NCBI GenBank assembly: GCA_900752475.1
Contig: CAADVJ010000010.1
Span: 1-14,124, forward strand
DNA: 14,124 bases
Reading direction: 5' to 3'
Source: an uncultured Collinsella sp.
GTDB taxonomy: Bacteria > Actinomycetota > Coriobacteriia > Coriobacteriales > Coriobacteriaceae
Shown: in pieces, positions 1-7,334 of the stretch
Position numbering within the stretch: position 1 is the first letter of the stretch
Layout of the letters: each line of letters opens with the position of its first letter
The notes under the pieces: model-generated
Told to the model about the DNA's origin: nothing
Database searches by the model: none
Seen by the model: only the letters and a program-made list of their open reading frames with translations
Position numbers and translations under genes: made by a program

Positions 1-34
1 ATTGCCGCTCTGGCGGGTTTGCAGCGTCAACCTG

Positions 35-60
35 TTACGCGGTTTGGTAAAACCGCGTAA
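35..60 (-). terminator. Hairpin directly after ileS, possible weak terminator
   Basis: A perfect 11-bp stem (TTACGCGGTTT at 35-45 against AAACCGCGTAA at 50-60) with a 4-nt loop begins one base after the ileS stop codon in the direction of ileS transcription. No U-run follows on the minus strand (the next bases read CAGGTTGACG), so it is not a classic intrinsic terminator. It may be an RNA 3'-end stabiliser or a partial terminator. What lies downstream is outside the window. Confidence 0.45.
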
Positions 61-2862
61 CTACAGCGCCTCCGCGCAGCGTTTACAGATATGCGCGTGG
101 CCGTTGTACTCGCCGACGGTGGTGCGGTAGTTCCAGCAACGGTCGCAGCACTCGCCCTCGGCAGCCTCGATGGCAACGGAGAGCTCCTCGCCCTGGGTCA
201 GCTCAACATCGGAGACGATGTAGAACTCGGCCAGGTCGACGGCCTTGTCGCCGGTTAGCAGCGCGTACATCTCGGCGGGAACGACCGCCTTGACGCGGAC
301 CTGCTGGCTCTTAGTGAAGGTGCCGGCAGAACGGGCATCCTCAAGGGCCTTGGTCACGGCGCTACGGAGCTCGAGCGAAGCCTCGAGCACGCCCTCAAAC
401 TCATTGGCCTCGTCGACCGTGATGGGCGACTTGTACCAATCGAGCAGCGCGGCGTACTTCTGGTGGTCGACGCAGCCGGCGGGCGCATAGGCCATGGCCT
501 CATCGACCGTGTAGGACAGGATCGGCTGCAGGTCGCGCATGAGCATCGAGAAGAGCTCGGCAAGTACGGTCTGGGCGCTGCGGCGCTCGAGCGAACCGGG
601 CTTGTCGCAGTACAGACGGTCCTTCAGGGCGTCGAGGTACACGTTGGAGAGCTCGGTAACCACGAAGTCGTAAAGCGCACGGTAGGCGCGCGGGAACTCG
701 TAGCTGGCGTAGGCATCGTCGACCTCGGCCTGGACCTGGGTCAGACGGGCAACCATGAGCTTGTCGAGCGGCAGCAAGTCGGCAAAGGCGACGCCGTCGG
801 TCTCGGGCTCAAACTGACCCTCGAGCTCGGAGAGCAGGAAGCGCAGCGTATTGCGGAAACGACGGTAGGCATCGGACGTACGGGCGAGAATCTCGTGGTC
901 GATGGACACGTCGGAGCTGGTGTCAACGGAAGCAACCCACAGGCGGATGATGTCGGCGCCCATCTCGTCGCAGACCTTATTGGGGTCGATGACGTTGCCG
1001 AGCGACTTGGACATCTTGCGGCCCTGGCCATCGAGCGTGAAGCCCTGCGAGACAACCGCCTTGTACGGGGCGTGGCCGTTGGCGCCCACCGAGGTGAGCA
1101 GCGAGCTCTGGAACCAACCGCGGTGCTGGTCGGAGCCCTCGAGGTACACATCCGCCGGATACTCCAGCTCGGGACGGTACTCGCAGACGGCCTTCCAGGA
1201 GACGCCGGAATCCCACCACACGTCGAGGATGTCCTTATCGGCCTTGAGGTGATGGCCGCCGCACTTGGGGCAGACGCAGGCCTCGCCCAGGTAGCTCTCA
1301 GGAGCGTCGGTGAACCAGGCGTCGGAGCCCTTCTCGTGGAAGAGCTTGATGACGGCGTCGAGCGTAGCGTCGTTCATGACCTTCTCGCCGCAGTCGGCAC
1401 AGGTGTAGCTGGGGATAGGCACGCCCCAGTTGCGCTGACGGCTGATGCACCAGTCGGGACGCTGCTCAACCATGGCGCCGATGCGGTTGGCGGCGTGAGT
1501 CGGATACCACTTGACGTTCTCGCGAACCTCCTTGCCAGCCTGCTCGCGCAAACCAGTCTTGTCCATCGAGACAAACCACTGGTCGGTAGCACGGAAGAGC
1601 ACCGGGTGCTTGCAGCGCCAGCAGTGCGGATAGCTGTGCGTGATCTTCTTCTCGAGGACCAGGGTGCCGCGCTCGCGCAGGAACTCGATGATGTGCGGGT
1701 TGGCCTCATCGGTATCCATACCGCTGAAGGGGCCACCGGTGCCAAACTCCTCACCGGTGTAGAACTTGCCGTCGTCATCGACCGGCATGCAGATGTCGGT
1801 GATGCCCTCCTTGAGGCAGGCAAAATAGTCGTCGACGCCGTGGCCGGGCGAGTTGTGGACGATACCGGTACCGTCATCGACACCGACGTAATCGGCCAGC
1901 AGCGCCACGCCCTCAACACCGTCAAAGATTGGCTGCTTGTAGTGGATGTGGTGGAAGGTCTCGGCGGGAACCACATAGGGCTTGCCGTCGACCATAACCG
2001 GGGTGTACTCCCAGCCAAACTCCTCACAGCACTTGGGAGCCAGGTCCTCGAGCATGACCTCGGCACGACCATCGTGCTCAACGGCAACGTAGGCGGCGCC
2101 GGGCTTGAGGGAAACTGCCTGGTCGGAGGGGATGGTCCACGGCGTGGTCGTCCAGATGATAAAGTCGACCGGGCCGTCGAAGTTCTCGAGACCGGCGGGC
2201 TTGGAGGTCATCTCAAAGCGCACGAAGATGGACGGGCTCGTCTCGTCGGAGTACTCGATCTCAGCCTCGGCCAGCGCGGTGTGGCAGTGCTTGCACCAGT
2301 GGACGGGCTTGTGGCCGCGATAGATCATGCCCTTGTCGAACATGGCCTTGAAGACCTCAATGTCGGCCGCGTCATGCTGGTGATAGAGCGTCAGATACGG
2401 GTTGTCCCAGTCGCCAAGCACGCCAAGGCGACGGAAGCCAGCCTTCTGGAGCTCGATGTTCTCGACAGCGAACTTGTTGCAAAGCTCGCGGATCTTAGCC
2501 GTGGAGGTCTGGTTGAACTTCTCGGTGCCGAGCTTCTCCTCGACCTTATGTTCGATCGGCTGACCATGGCAGTCCCAACCGGGAACATAGGGAACCTCAT
2601 AGCCCTGCATCATCCAGTAACGGTTGATCATGTCCTTGGAGATCTTGTTCATGGCGTGGCCGATGTGGATCGGGCCGTTGGCGTACGGAGGGCCGTCGTG
2701 CAGCACGAACTTCTTGTGACCCTCGTTCTTCTTTAGAACTTGCTCGTAGACCTTGTTGTCCTGCCAGTCCTTGAGTCGCTTGGGCTCGGACTTGGAAAGA
2801 CCGGCACGCATGGGAAATCCGGTTTTGGGCAGATTCATCGTCTGCTTGTACTCGTTTGCCAC
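61..2862 (-). CDS. ileS: Isoleucine--tRNA ligase
   Basis: Cytoplasmic class I aminoacyl-tRNA synthetase that charges tRNA-Ile with isoleucine using ATP. The protein is 933 aa, a normal bacterial IleS length. Seen directly: the HIGH signature (residues 66-69, in GPIHIGHA), the editing (CP1) domain with the WTTTPWTIPSD stretch and a GTGIVHNSPGHG segment, the KMSKS loop at residues 616-620, and a C-terminal zinc knuckle with cysteines at 906, 909, 926 and 929. This arrangement is that of the common bacterial IleS with a C-terminal zinc finger. The start is a GTG at 2862 preceded by AAAGGGG at suitable spacing; the protein then opens with ANEYKQTMNLP, normal for the family. Upstream lies a T-box riboswitch with an isoleucine codon as specifier, so expression should rise when uncharged tRNA-Ile accumulates. 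A hairpin follows the stop codon. Nothing suggests damage or recent transfer. Confidence 0.97.
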   Translation of the reverse strand: MANEYKQTMNLPKTGFPMRAGLSKSEPKRLKDWQDNKVYEQVLKKNEGHKKFVLHDGPPYANGPIHIGHAMNKISKDMINRYWMMQGYEVPYVPGWDCHGQPIEHKVEEKLGTEKFNQTSTAKIRELCNKFAVENIELQKAGFRRLGVLGDWDNPYLTLYHQHDAADIEVFKAMFDKGMIYRGHKPVHWCKHCHTALAEAEIEYSDETSPSIFVRFEMTSKPAGLENFDGPVDFIIWTTTPWTIPSDQAVSLKPGAAYVAVEHDGRAEVMLEDLAPKCCEEFGWEYTPVMVDGKPYVVPAETFHHIHYKQPIFDGVEGVALLADYVGVDDGTGIVHNSPGHGVDDYFACLKEGITDICMPVDDDGKFYTGEEFGTGGPFSGMDTDEANPHIIEFLRERGTLVLEKKITHSYPHCWRCKHPVLFRATDQWFVSMDKTGLREQAGKEVRENVKWYPTHAANRIGAMVEQRPDWCISRQRNWGVPIPSYTCADCGEKVMNDATLDAVIKLFHEKGSDAWFTDAPESYLGEACVCPKCGGHHLKADKDILDVWWDSGVSWKAVCEYRPELEYPADVYLEGSDQHRGWFQSSLLTSVGANGHAPYKAVVSQGFTLDGQGRKMSKSLGNVIDPNKVCDEMGADIIRLWVASVDTSSDVSIDHEILARTSDAYRRFRNTLRFLLSELEGQFEPETDGVAFADLLPLDKLMVARLTQVQAEVDDAYASYEFPRAYRALYDFVVTELSNVYLDALKDRLYCDKPGSLERRSAQTVLAELFSMLMRDLQPILSYTVDEAMAYAPAGCVDHQKYAALLDWYKSPITVDEANEFEGVLEASLELRSAVTKALEDARSAGTFTKSQQVRVKAVVPAEMYALLTGDKAVDLAEFYIVSDVELTQGEELSVAIEAAEGECCDRCWNYRTTVGEYNGHAHICKRCAEAL

Positions 2863-2905
2863 GGTACCCCTTTCTTGTCATGGGCGCGCACGCCCTCTGG
2901 GCACC

Positions 2906-2942
2906 AAAAAAGCGCCCGTCCCTACAAGCTGGGACGAAGCGC
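2906..2942 (-). terminator. T-box-controlled intrinsic terminator before ileS
   Basis: On the minus strand GCGCTTCGTCCC (2942-2931) pairs with GGGACGGGCGC (2922-2912), allowing a small internal mismatch, and is followed at once by six U (2911-2906). Its 5' arm shares bases with the 3' arms of the T-box antiterminator, so tRNA binding would block it. It lies about 45 bases before the ileS start. Confidence 0.88.
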
Positions 2943-3181
2943 CACAAAACGGACAGTCTGTCCGTAAAAGCTCTTCGCTTAACCACCCAGCTTAGATGCC
3001 CTCGCTCGCGTCGCCGCGCGCTCGCATCCGCTACTCGGCTGGTCTGTATCGACGACCATCTCGGCGATGTCTACTAAGACGAACCTGCGCGGCACGTCCG
3101 TTGGGACCGCAGCTCCGGGGTGATTTTCATCGGTCGCATGCACGGGTTCTCAGCGCTCCCCGCTCTCTGTAGCATGCGGAC
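2906..3181 (-). promoter_or_regulatory. T-box riboswitch (tRNA-Ile-sensing leader of ileS)
   Basis: Leader RNA of ileS. In transcript order: a Stem I opening with ACAGAGAGCG (3170-3161); the specifier codon AUC (Ile) at 3124-3122 in the context GAAAATCACC, followed by the usual GAGCTGC-type bases; the AGUAG closing motif of Stem I at 3075-3071; short hairpins that could be Stems II and III; then the T-box core GGGTGGTT (2988-2981), whose UGGU (2985-2982) can pair with the ACCA end of uncharged tRNA-Ile. The antiterminator is supported by AAGCTGGG (2993-2986) pairing with CCCAGCTT (2933-2926), plus AAGCG with CGCTT above the bulge. Both 3' arms overlap the 5' arm of the intrinsic terminator, so the two folds exclude each other. 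The core reads UGGUUAAGCG instead of the usual UGGNACCGCG. The antiterminator loop also carries a perfect small hairpin (ACGGACAG/CTGTCCGT, 2965-2949). The call is firm; exact stem borders are inferred. Confidence 0.87.
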
Positions 3182-3218
3182 GGCCGACTACTCGTCCCCA
3201 TCAACGCTTATGCGGAGT

Positions 3219-3230
3219 ATGCTAGCACGT
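3219..3230 (-). promoter_or_regulatory. Possible extended -10 promoter for the ileS leader
   Basis: On the minus strand TGCTAGCAT reads as an extended -10 element (TGn followed by TAGCAT, four of six matches to TATAAT). Initiation about seven bases downstream would put the 5' end some 30 nt before Stem I of the T-box, a sensible distance. I see no good -35 box at 16-18 bp. Inferred from position and sequence only. Confidence 0.33.
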
Positions 3231-3348
3231 TCAGCGCCGGCGAAAAACCCTCAACACTGGTTTTATACGTTCGAAATTTCTCGCGGCTGTGGACCTTCTC
3301 TTGGAGCAAAATACCTGAAAGCACTTTATCGAACGAAAGAAGGTTGCT

Positions 3349-4431
3349 ATGCGCACGATTGGAATGAGCGACTACACCGTTGGCGAGGATTGTTTTACCG
3401 AGTTGCCCGCCGCACTGGCAGAGTACGGAGCGACCAAGGTCGCCATCATCGGCGGCAAGCGAGCCCTGGCTGCGGCGCTGCCGGGCATCGAGGCTGCGCT
3501 GGCAGGCACCGACGTCGAGATTCTGGAGACGCGCGTCTACGGCACCAACAGCACGCGCGCCAATATCGCCAAGGTCGTGAACTCCCCCGCTTGCCAGCAG
3601 GCAGACGTGCTTATCGCCTGTGGCGGCGGCAAGGCACTCGACACCGTGAAGACCGCAGCCATCGAGCTCAAGAAGATCGTCTTCACCGTCCCGACGATCT
3701 GTTCCAACTGCTCGGCCGCGACCGCCATTGCCGTCGTGTACAACGACGACGGCTCGCTCGAGGGATATTCGTACCCCAACCGACCTGCGCATATCTTCAT
3801 CAACCCCAAGATTATCGCCGAAGCTCCGGCGGAGTACTTCTGGGCCGGCGTGGGCGATGCCCTGTCCAAGCAGCCCGAGGTCGAATACGCCACGAGCGCC
3901 GGTAATTTGGAGCATACCGCCGGTCTTGGCCTGGCACTCGCCCACCCCTGCTCCGAGCCGCTGTTTACCTACGGTGTTCAGGGTCTTGAGGACGTTCGTC
4001 AGAATCTATCGAGCGAGGCCGTCAAGCAGATCGCGCTCGACATCGTGGTCAACACGGGCTATGTCTCGAACCTGACCAACCAGAACGATTACTACTACAA
4101 CTCGAGCGTGGCGCACGCGTTCTACAACGCCACCTGCAGCATTCCGCGTGAGGGCACCTACCTGCACGGCGAAGTCGTAAGCCTGGGCGTGCTGGTGTTG
4201 TTCGCCTACACGGGCGACACCGAGAACCTTAAGCGCTATGCTGACTTCAACAAGCAGATGGGGCTGCCCGTAACGCTTGAGCAGGTCGGGCTTTCCGAGG
4301 CCGATATCCCTGCCCTGTGCGAATACGCGCACGCCACCAACGAGTGGAAGCAGGGCAACCCTGAGCCCTTCACCGACGAAAAGTTCGCCGCCGCCATCAA
4401 GGCCGCCAACGCCTACGGCCACACGCTCTAG
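3349..4431 (+). CDS. Iron-containing (GldA-like) alcohol dehydrogenase family protein
   Basis: NAD(P)-dependent, metal-dependent dehydrogenase of the iron-containing alcohol dehydrogenase superfamily, closest in motif pattern to glycerol dehydrogenase. It should be a cytoplasmic oxidoreductase acting on a polyol or small alcohol/aldehyde. The 360-aa length is typical. Seen: an N-terminal Rossmann-like half with the nucleotide-binding GGGKALDTVK at residues 92-101, then PTICSNCSAATAIAVVY, and a helical metal-binding half with Asp170 (GVGDALS), His256 (VAHAFYNA) and His273 (YLHGEVV). These match the metal ligands of bacterial GldA in spacing, so the site looks intact. The start is the ATG at 3349 behind GAAAGAAGG. 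A second ATG six codons in is less well placed. The gene is transcribed away from ileS and stands alone, ended by a strong hairpin, so its pathway cannot be read from neighbours. Substrate unknown; glycerol is only one candidate. Confidence 0.88.
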   Translation: MRTIGMSDYTVGEDCFTELPAALAEYGATKVAIIGGKRALAAALPGIEAALAGTDVEILETRVYGTNSTRANIAKVVNSPACQQADVLIACGGGKALDTVKTAAIELKKIVFTVPTICSNCSAATAIAVVYNDDGSLEGYSYPNRPAHIFINPKIIAEAPAEYFWAGVGDALSKQPEVEYATSAGNLEHTAGLGLALAHPCSEPLFTYGVQGLEDVRQNLSSEAVKQIALDIVVNTGYVSNLTNQNDYYYNSSVAHAFYNATCSIPREGTYLHGEVVSLGVLVLFAYTGDTENLKRYADFNKQMGLPVTLEQVGLSEADIPALCEYAHATNEWKQGNPEPFTDEKFAAAIKAANAYGHTL

Positions 4432-4440
4432 GCCTAGCCC

Positions 4441-4481
4441 AAAACCACCACAAGGGAGCAGTGCCCTTGTGGTGGTTTTTT
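4441..4481. terminator. Strong bidirectional terminator between convergent genes
   Basis: A perfect 16-bp stem (4441-4456 against 4464-4479) with a 7-nt loop. On the plus strand the arm runs into a T tract ending at 4481, terminating the dehydrogenase transcript; on the minus strand the stem ends in four U, serving the DUF523 transcript. The last T residues overlap the TAA stop of the DUF523 gene. Confidence 0.9.
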
Positions 4482-4935
4482 ATTGCTCCAGCATGCTGGG
4501 GTCGAACTCGCTAACCGGGATCACGCGATAACCGTGGCGGAGCAGTAAATCAACGAAGACGCCGTTGCCCGCCGTGAGGGTGCCACTGAATGTTCCGTCG
4601 TAGATGAGGCTCGCGCCGCACGAGGGACTACGGTCCTGCAGGATGCACGCGGCGATCTCTTCTGGCCCACCCGCCTGCTCGCACATGTCGAGCGCACGTT
4701 GAGCGCCTAGGCGAAATTCCAGGTCAACGGACACGCCCTCGCAGGTACAGACCTCGCCGTTCACAATCTCGGACGGCTTGCGCGGCGTGGGCAGGCCCCC
4801 AAAGACCTCAGGGCACACCAAGAGGACCTCGGTCCCTGTACGCTCGCAGGCCTCGACCAACTCGCGATGATAGTTGTCGAGCCCATTATACTTGCAGCTC
4901 TCGCCCATCAAACAGGCACTCACCACGATCTTCAT
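4480..4935 (-). CDS. DUF523 family protein
   Basis: Small cytoplasmic protein of the DUF523 family, biochemical function unknown. The product is 151 aa, usual for stand-alone DUF523. Seen: the family's conserved blocks VSACLMGESCKYNG (Cys8 and Cys14), VCPEVFGGLPTPR (Cys41) and LQDRSPSCG (Cys106). The conserved cysteines suggest metal or Fe-S binding or thiol chemistry, but that is inference. The start chosen is the ATG at 4935, placed six bases after GAGAGGG; an ATG two codons earlier would sit directly on that ribosome binding site, and a TTG further up has none. The ftsH terminator lies immediately upstream, leaving almost no room for a private promoter, so expression probably depends on readthrough or on a promoter within the 3' end of ftsH. 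Confidence 0.88.
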   Translation of the reverse strand: MKIVVSACLMGESCKYNGLDNYHRELVEACERTGTEVLLVCPEVFGGLPTPRKPSEIVNGEVCTCEGVSVDLEFRLGAQRALDMCEQAGGPEEIAACILQDRSPSCGASLIYDGTFSGTLTAGNGVFVDLLLRHGYRVIPVSEFDPSMLEQ

Positions 4936-4952
4936 TTCCATCCCTCTCAAGC

Positions 4953-4990
4953 AAAACGCCCCATTTGAGTAAGCTGCTCAAATGGGGCGT
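4953..4990 (-). terminator. ftsH terminator
   Basis: A perfect 14-bp stem (ACGCCCCATTTGAG at 4956-4969 against CTCAAATGGGGCGT at 4977-4990) with a 7-nt loop, followed on the minus strand by UUUUGCUUG. It lies 26 bases after the ftsH stop. The tail runs directly into the ribosome binding site of the DUF523 gene. The opposite strand has no T-run. Confidence 0.82.
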
Positions 4991-5016
4991 CGGCGTTTAC
5001 CGGCTCGGCCGCGGCT

Positions 5017-6909
5017 TTACTGCTGCTTCGGCATCAGCGGATTTTCGCGTGTGAGGAGGTTCATGAACTCCTCGCCCGTGATCGTCTCCTTCTTGTACAG
5101 ATAACGAGCCAGCTCGTGGAGCTTGAACTTGTTCTCCTTCAGGATCTGCAGGGCGCGGTCGTGCGCATCCTCGATCAGCTTGGCGACAATCGCGTCCACG
5201 CGCTCGGCCGTACCGGGGGCGCAGGTGAGCGACGTGTCCTGGTTAAGGTACGCATTCTGAACGGTACCGAGTGCCATCATGCCAAACTCATCGGACATAC
5301 CAAAGCGCGTCACCATGTTACGGGCGAGCTTGGTGGCCTGCTCGATATCGTTGGCGGCGCCGGTCGTCATCTCACCAAAGATGAGCTCCTCGGCTGCACG
5401 GCCACCGCAATAGACGGCGAGCTTGTCCAGGACCTCCTGGCGCGTGGTCAGGAAGCGCTCATCCTCCTCGACCTGCATGGTGTAGCCCAGAGCACCGCTC
5501 GTGCGCGGCACGATGGTGATCTTCGTGACCGGTGCAGAGCCCTTCTGGCGGGCGGCAACGATGGCATGGCCGATCTCGTGGTAAGAAACAACCTGCTTCT
5601 CGTGGTCGGACAGCACCGTGGACTTACGCTGCTGGCCGGCGATGACGACCTCCACCGACTCCTCAAAATCGTCCTGCGTAGCGCGCTTGCGGCCCTCACG
5701 GACGGCACGCAGGGCGCCCTCGTTGATGATATTGGCCAGGTCAGCGCCCGAGGCACCGGGCGTGGCGCGGGCAATCGCGGTCAGGTCGATCGGCGGCTGC
5801 GTCTTCACGCTCTTGGCATGCAGCTCAAGAATGTTCTTGCGGCCGGTCAGATCGGGCAGCTCAACGGGAATGCGGCGGTCAAAACGACCGGGGCGCAGCA
5901 GGGCCGGATCGAGGCTGTCGGGACGGTTGGTGGCAGCGAGGACAACGATACCCTTGTGGTTATCGAAGCCATCCATCTCGGTCAGCAACTGATTGAGCGT
6001 CTGCTCGCGCTCGTCGTTGCCGCTAAAGCCGCCGCCGTCACGCTTTTTGCCGATGGTATCGATCTCGTCGATAAACACAATGCACGGGGCCTTTTCCTTG
6101 GCCTGCTTAAACAGGTCGCGCCCCTTGGCGGCGCCACGGCCGACGAACATCTCAACGAACTCAGACCCCGAAATGCTAAAGAACGGAACACCAGCCTCGC
6201 CGGCAACAGCCTTGGCTAGCAGGGTCTTACCGGTACCCGGAGGGCCAACAAGGAGAGCACCGCGCGGCAGCTTGGCGCCAATCTCCTCGTAGCGCTGGGG
6301 CTTCTCCAGAAAGTCGACGACCTCCTTGAGGGACTCCTTGGCCTCTTCCTGGCCGGCGACATCCTTAAAGGTCACGCCCACGTCCTTGGAGGCGATCACG
6401 CGCGCGCCGGACTTGCCCAGTCCACCGCCGCCAAAGCCACCGCCGCCAAAGTTCATCGAAGGACCGTCATCACCCATGGCCTTCTTCATGCGGCGGTTGA
6501 GCCACCAGCCGATCAGGAAGAAAATCGCCATGGGAAGGATGAGCGTAAGCAGGTAGTAGGTCATCAAACCCGAGTTTTTATCGGGAACGACCGACTCCAG
6601 CGAAGCGCCAGACTCAAGCACGCGATCGGTAAAGCCCGCATCGTTCGGCACACCGGTCGTCTTATAGGCGATGTTCTCGTCCTCGCCCTTCTTGGTGTAA
6701 TAAATCGAGTAATCGTCCGTGTTGTACTCGACCTTGTCGACACTCTTCTTATCGAGCGCTTTGACAAACGTCGAGTAATCGGTCTTCGTAATCTGCTGCG
6801 TGTGACCGATGTTGGGGAACAGAACGGTCGAGAGCACGAGGTAGACGACGAAGGCGATGAGCACGTAAAGGATCATATTCCGTCTACGCTTGTTGTCATC
6901 CATCTCCAT
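5017..6909 (-). CDS. ftsH: ATP-dependent zinc metalloprotease FtsH
   Basis: Membrane-anchored AAA+ protease that extracts and degrades misfolded membrane proteins and some regulators, acting as a hexamer at the inner face of the membrane. From the chosen start (630 aa): transmembrane helix at about 12-31, an extracytoplasmic domain, second helix at about 116-137, a glycine-rich linker (about 155-165), Walker A GPPGTGKT 222-229, Walker B IVFIDEID 277-284, the arginine-finger region RPDSLDPALLRPGRFD 329-344, and the zinc protease motif HEIGH 444-448 with Asp521 (in TGAANDIEQ) as likely third zinc ligand. All catalytic residues are present. The stretch after the FVG pore loop reads GRGAAKGRD where E. 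coli-type FtsH has GVGASRVRD. The ATG at 6909 is chosen because GGAG lies nine bases upstream; an ATG at 6924 would add five residues but has no ribosome binding site. The usual tilS-hpt neighbours are absent. Confidence 0.96.
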   Translation of the reverse strand: MEMDDNKRRRNMILYVLIAFVVYLVLSTVLFPNIGHTQQITKTDYSTFVKALDKKSVDKVEYNTDDYSIYYTKKGEDENIAYKTTGVPNDAGFTDRVLESGASLESVVPDKNSGLMTYYLLTLILPMAIFFLIGWWLNRRMKKAMGDDGPSMNFGGGGFGGGGLGKSGARVIASKDVGVTFKDVAGQEEAKESLKEVVDFLEKPQRYEEIGAKLPRGALLVGPPGTGKTLLAKAVAGEAGVPFFSISGSEFVEMFVGRGAAKGRDLFKQAKEKAPCIVFIDEIDTIGKKRDGGGFSGNDEREQTLNQLLTEMDGFDNHKGIVVLAATNRPDSLDPALLRPGRFDRRIPVELPDLTGRKNILELHAKSVKTQPPIDLTAIARATPGASGADLANIINEGALRAVREGRKRATQDDFEESVEVVIAGQQRKSTVLSDHEKQVVSYHEIGHAIVAARQKGSAPVTKITIVPRTSGALGYTMQVEEDERFLTTRQEVLDKLAVYCGGRAAEELIFGEMTTGAANDIEQATKLARNMVTRFGMSDEFGMMALGTVQNAYLNQDTSLTCAPGTAERVDAIVAKLIEDAHDRALQILKENKFKLHELARYLYKKETITGEEFMNLLTRENPLMPKQQ

Positions 6910-6936
6910 CTGCTTGAACTCCATCTACTGGGGTTA

Positions 6937-6942
6937 ATAATA
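6937..6942 (-). promoter_or_regulatory. Possible -10 box of ftsH
   Basis: TATTAT on the minus strand matches the -10 consensus in five of six positions. Transcription from about 6930 would leave only some six bases before the ATG at 6924 but about twenty before the ATG at 6909, which fits the later start. No clear -35 box was seen. Confidence 0.3.
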
Positions 6943-7001
6943 CTTTCTAGAATACCCAACCCGAACGGCGATAAACCGACGCCGGGCACGAAAAGACAGA
7001 G

Positions 7002-7249
7002 ATGGCATCACTGGAAGTCGGCAAGATTCAAATCTATACGGGCGACGGCAAGGGCAAGAAGACGGCTGCTTTGGGGCGCGAGAAGATGTCGAGGAACTGA
7101 TTGCGATAAAGCCCGCCACCACGGAGATCGTGCTCACCGGCCGCGGGCTGCTGCCGTTGGCCGACCTCGCGGACTTAGTCACCGAAATGCGCCCCGTCAA
7201 GCACTACTTCGACGAAGGCCTCCTGGCCCGCCAAGGCATCGAATACTAA
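7002..7249 (+). pseudogene. cobO: Remnant of cob(I)alamin / cob(I)yrinate adenosyltransferase (CobO/BtuR)
   Basis: The intact family enzyme transfers the adenosyl group of ATP to reduced corrinoid; the family has about 170-200 residues. Here only the two ends remain. From the ATG at 7002 the frame reads MASLEVGKIQIYTGDGKGKK and continues with TAALG, clearly the N-terminal P-loop of the family, then stops at TGA 7098. From about 7082 a different frame reads EDVEELIAIKPATTEIVLTG and then LADLVTEMRPVKHYFDEG, ending ARQGIEY and TAA at 7247; this is the family C terminus, which in E. coli BtuR ends in the same way (VSELRPVKHAFDAG, then GIDY). About 90-100 central codons are missing, with a frame change at the join near 7076-7082. 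The P-loop also has Lys where the family has Thr (GKGKKT for GKGKTT), so even this part is degraded. No functional product is expected. Family identity is recognised from memory; the size of the loss is an estimate. Confidence 0.82.
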
Positions 7250-7250
7250 T

Positions 7251-7334
7251 TGATCCGAAGGGGACGGAGTGAAGCGAATCATCGACATCACGACGGAGAG
7301 CAATGATCCGTTTTCCTCCGTCCCTTTCGGATCA
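7251..7334. repeat. 84-bp element bounded by 19-nt inverted repeats
   Basis: TGATCCGAAGGGGACGGAG (7251-7269) is the inverted complement, with one mismatch, of CTCCGTCCCTTTCGGATCA (7316-7334). A further ATGATCCG at about 7303-7310 pairs with CGGATCAT next to the right end, giving a nested hairpin. Two partial direct repeats begin with GACGGAG. The element fills the gap exactly between the cobO remnant (ending 7249) and the MATE stop codon (starting 7335). It could be a small REP/MITE-like element or a two-sided RNA hairpin serving as terminator; there is no U tract of note. Copy number elsewhere cannot be seen here. Confidence 0.6.

Noticed and set aside
463..2736. A 757-codon open frame on the plus strand opposite ileS
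   Set aside because: It mirrors the ileS codons in the antisense frame, as expected in high-GC DNA. The translation is repetitive in V/G/L/D with no domain, and ileS is certain.
3268..3336. CGTTCGA and TCGAACG as an operator pair upstream of the dehydrogenase
   Set aside because: Only 7 bp each, about 60 bases apart and not part of longer symmetry; likely chance.
3120..3905. Plus-strand 261-codon frame starting in the T-box region and overlapping the dehydrogenase
   Set aside because: Arginine-rich out-of-frame translation of the dehydrogenase gene; the GldA-like frame has all metal ligands and a proper ribosome binding site.
5116..6219. A 367-codon plus-strand open frame opposite ftsH
   Set aside because: Shadow of ftsH codon bias, with no recognisable motif and no ribosome binding site.
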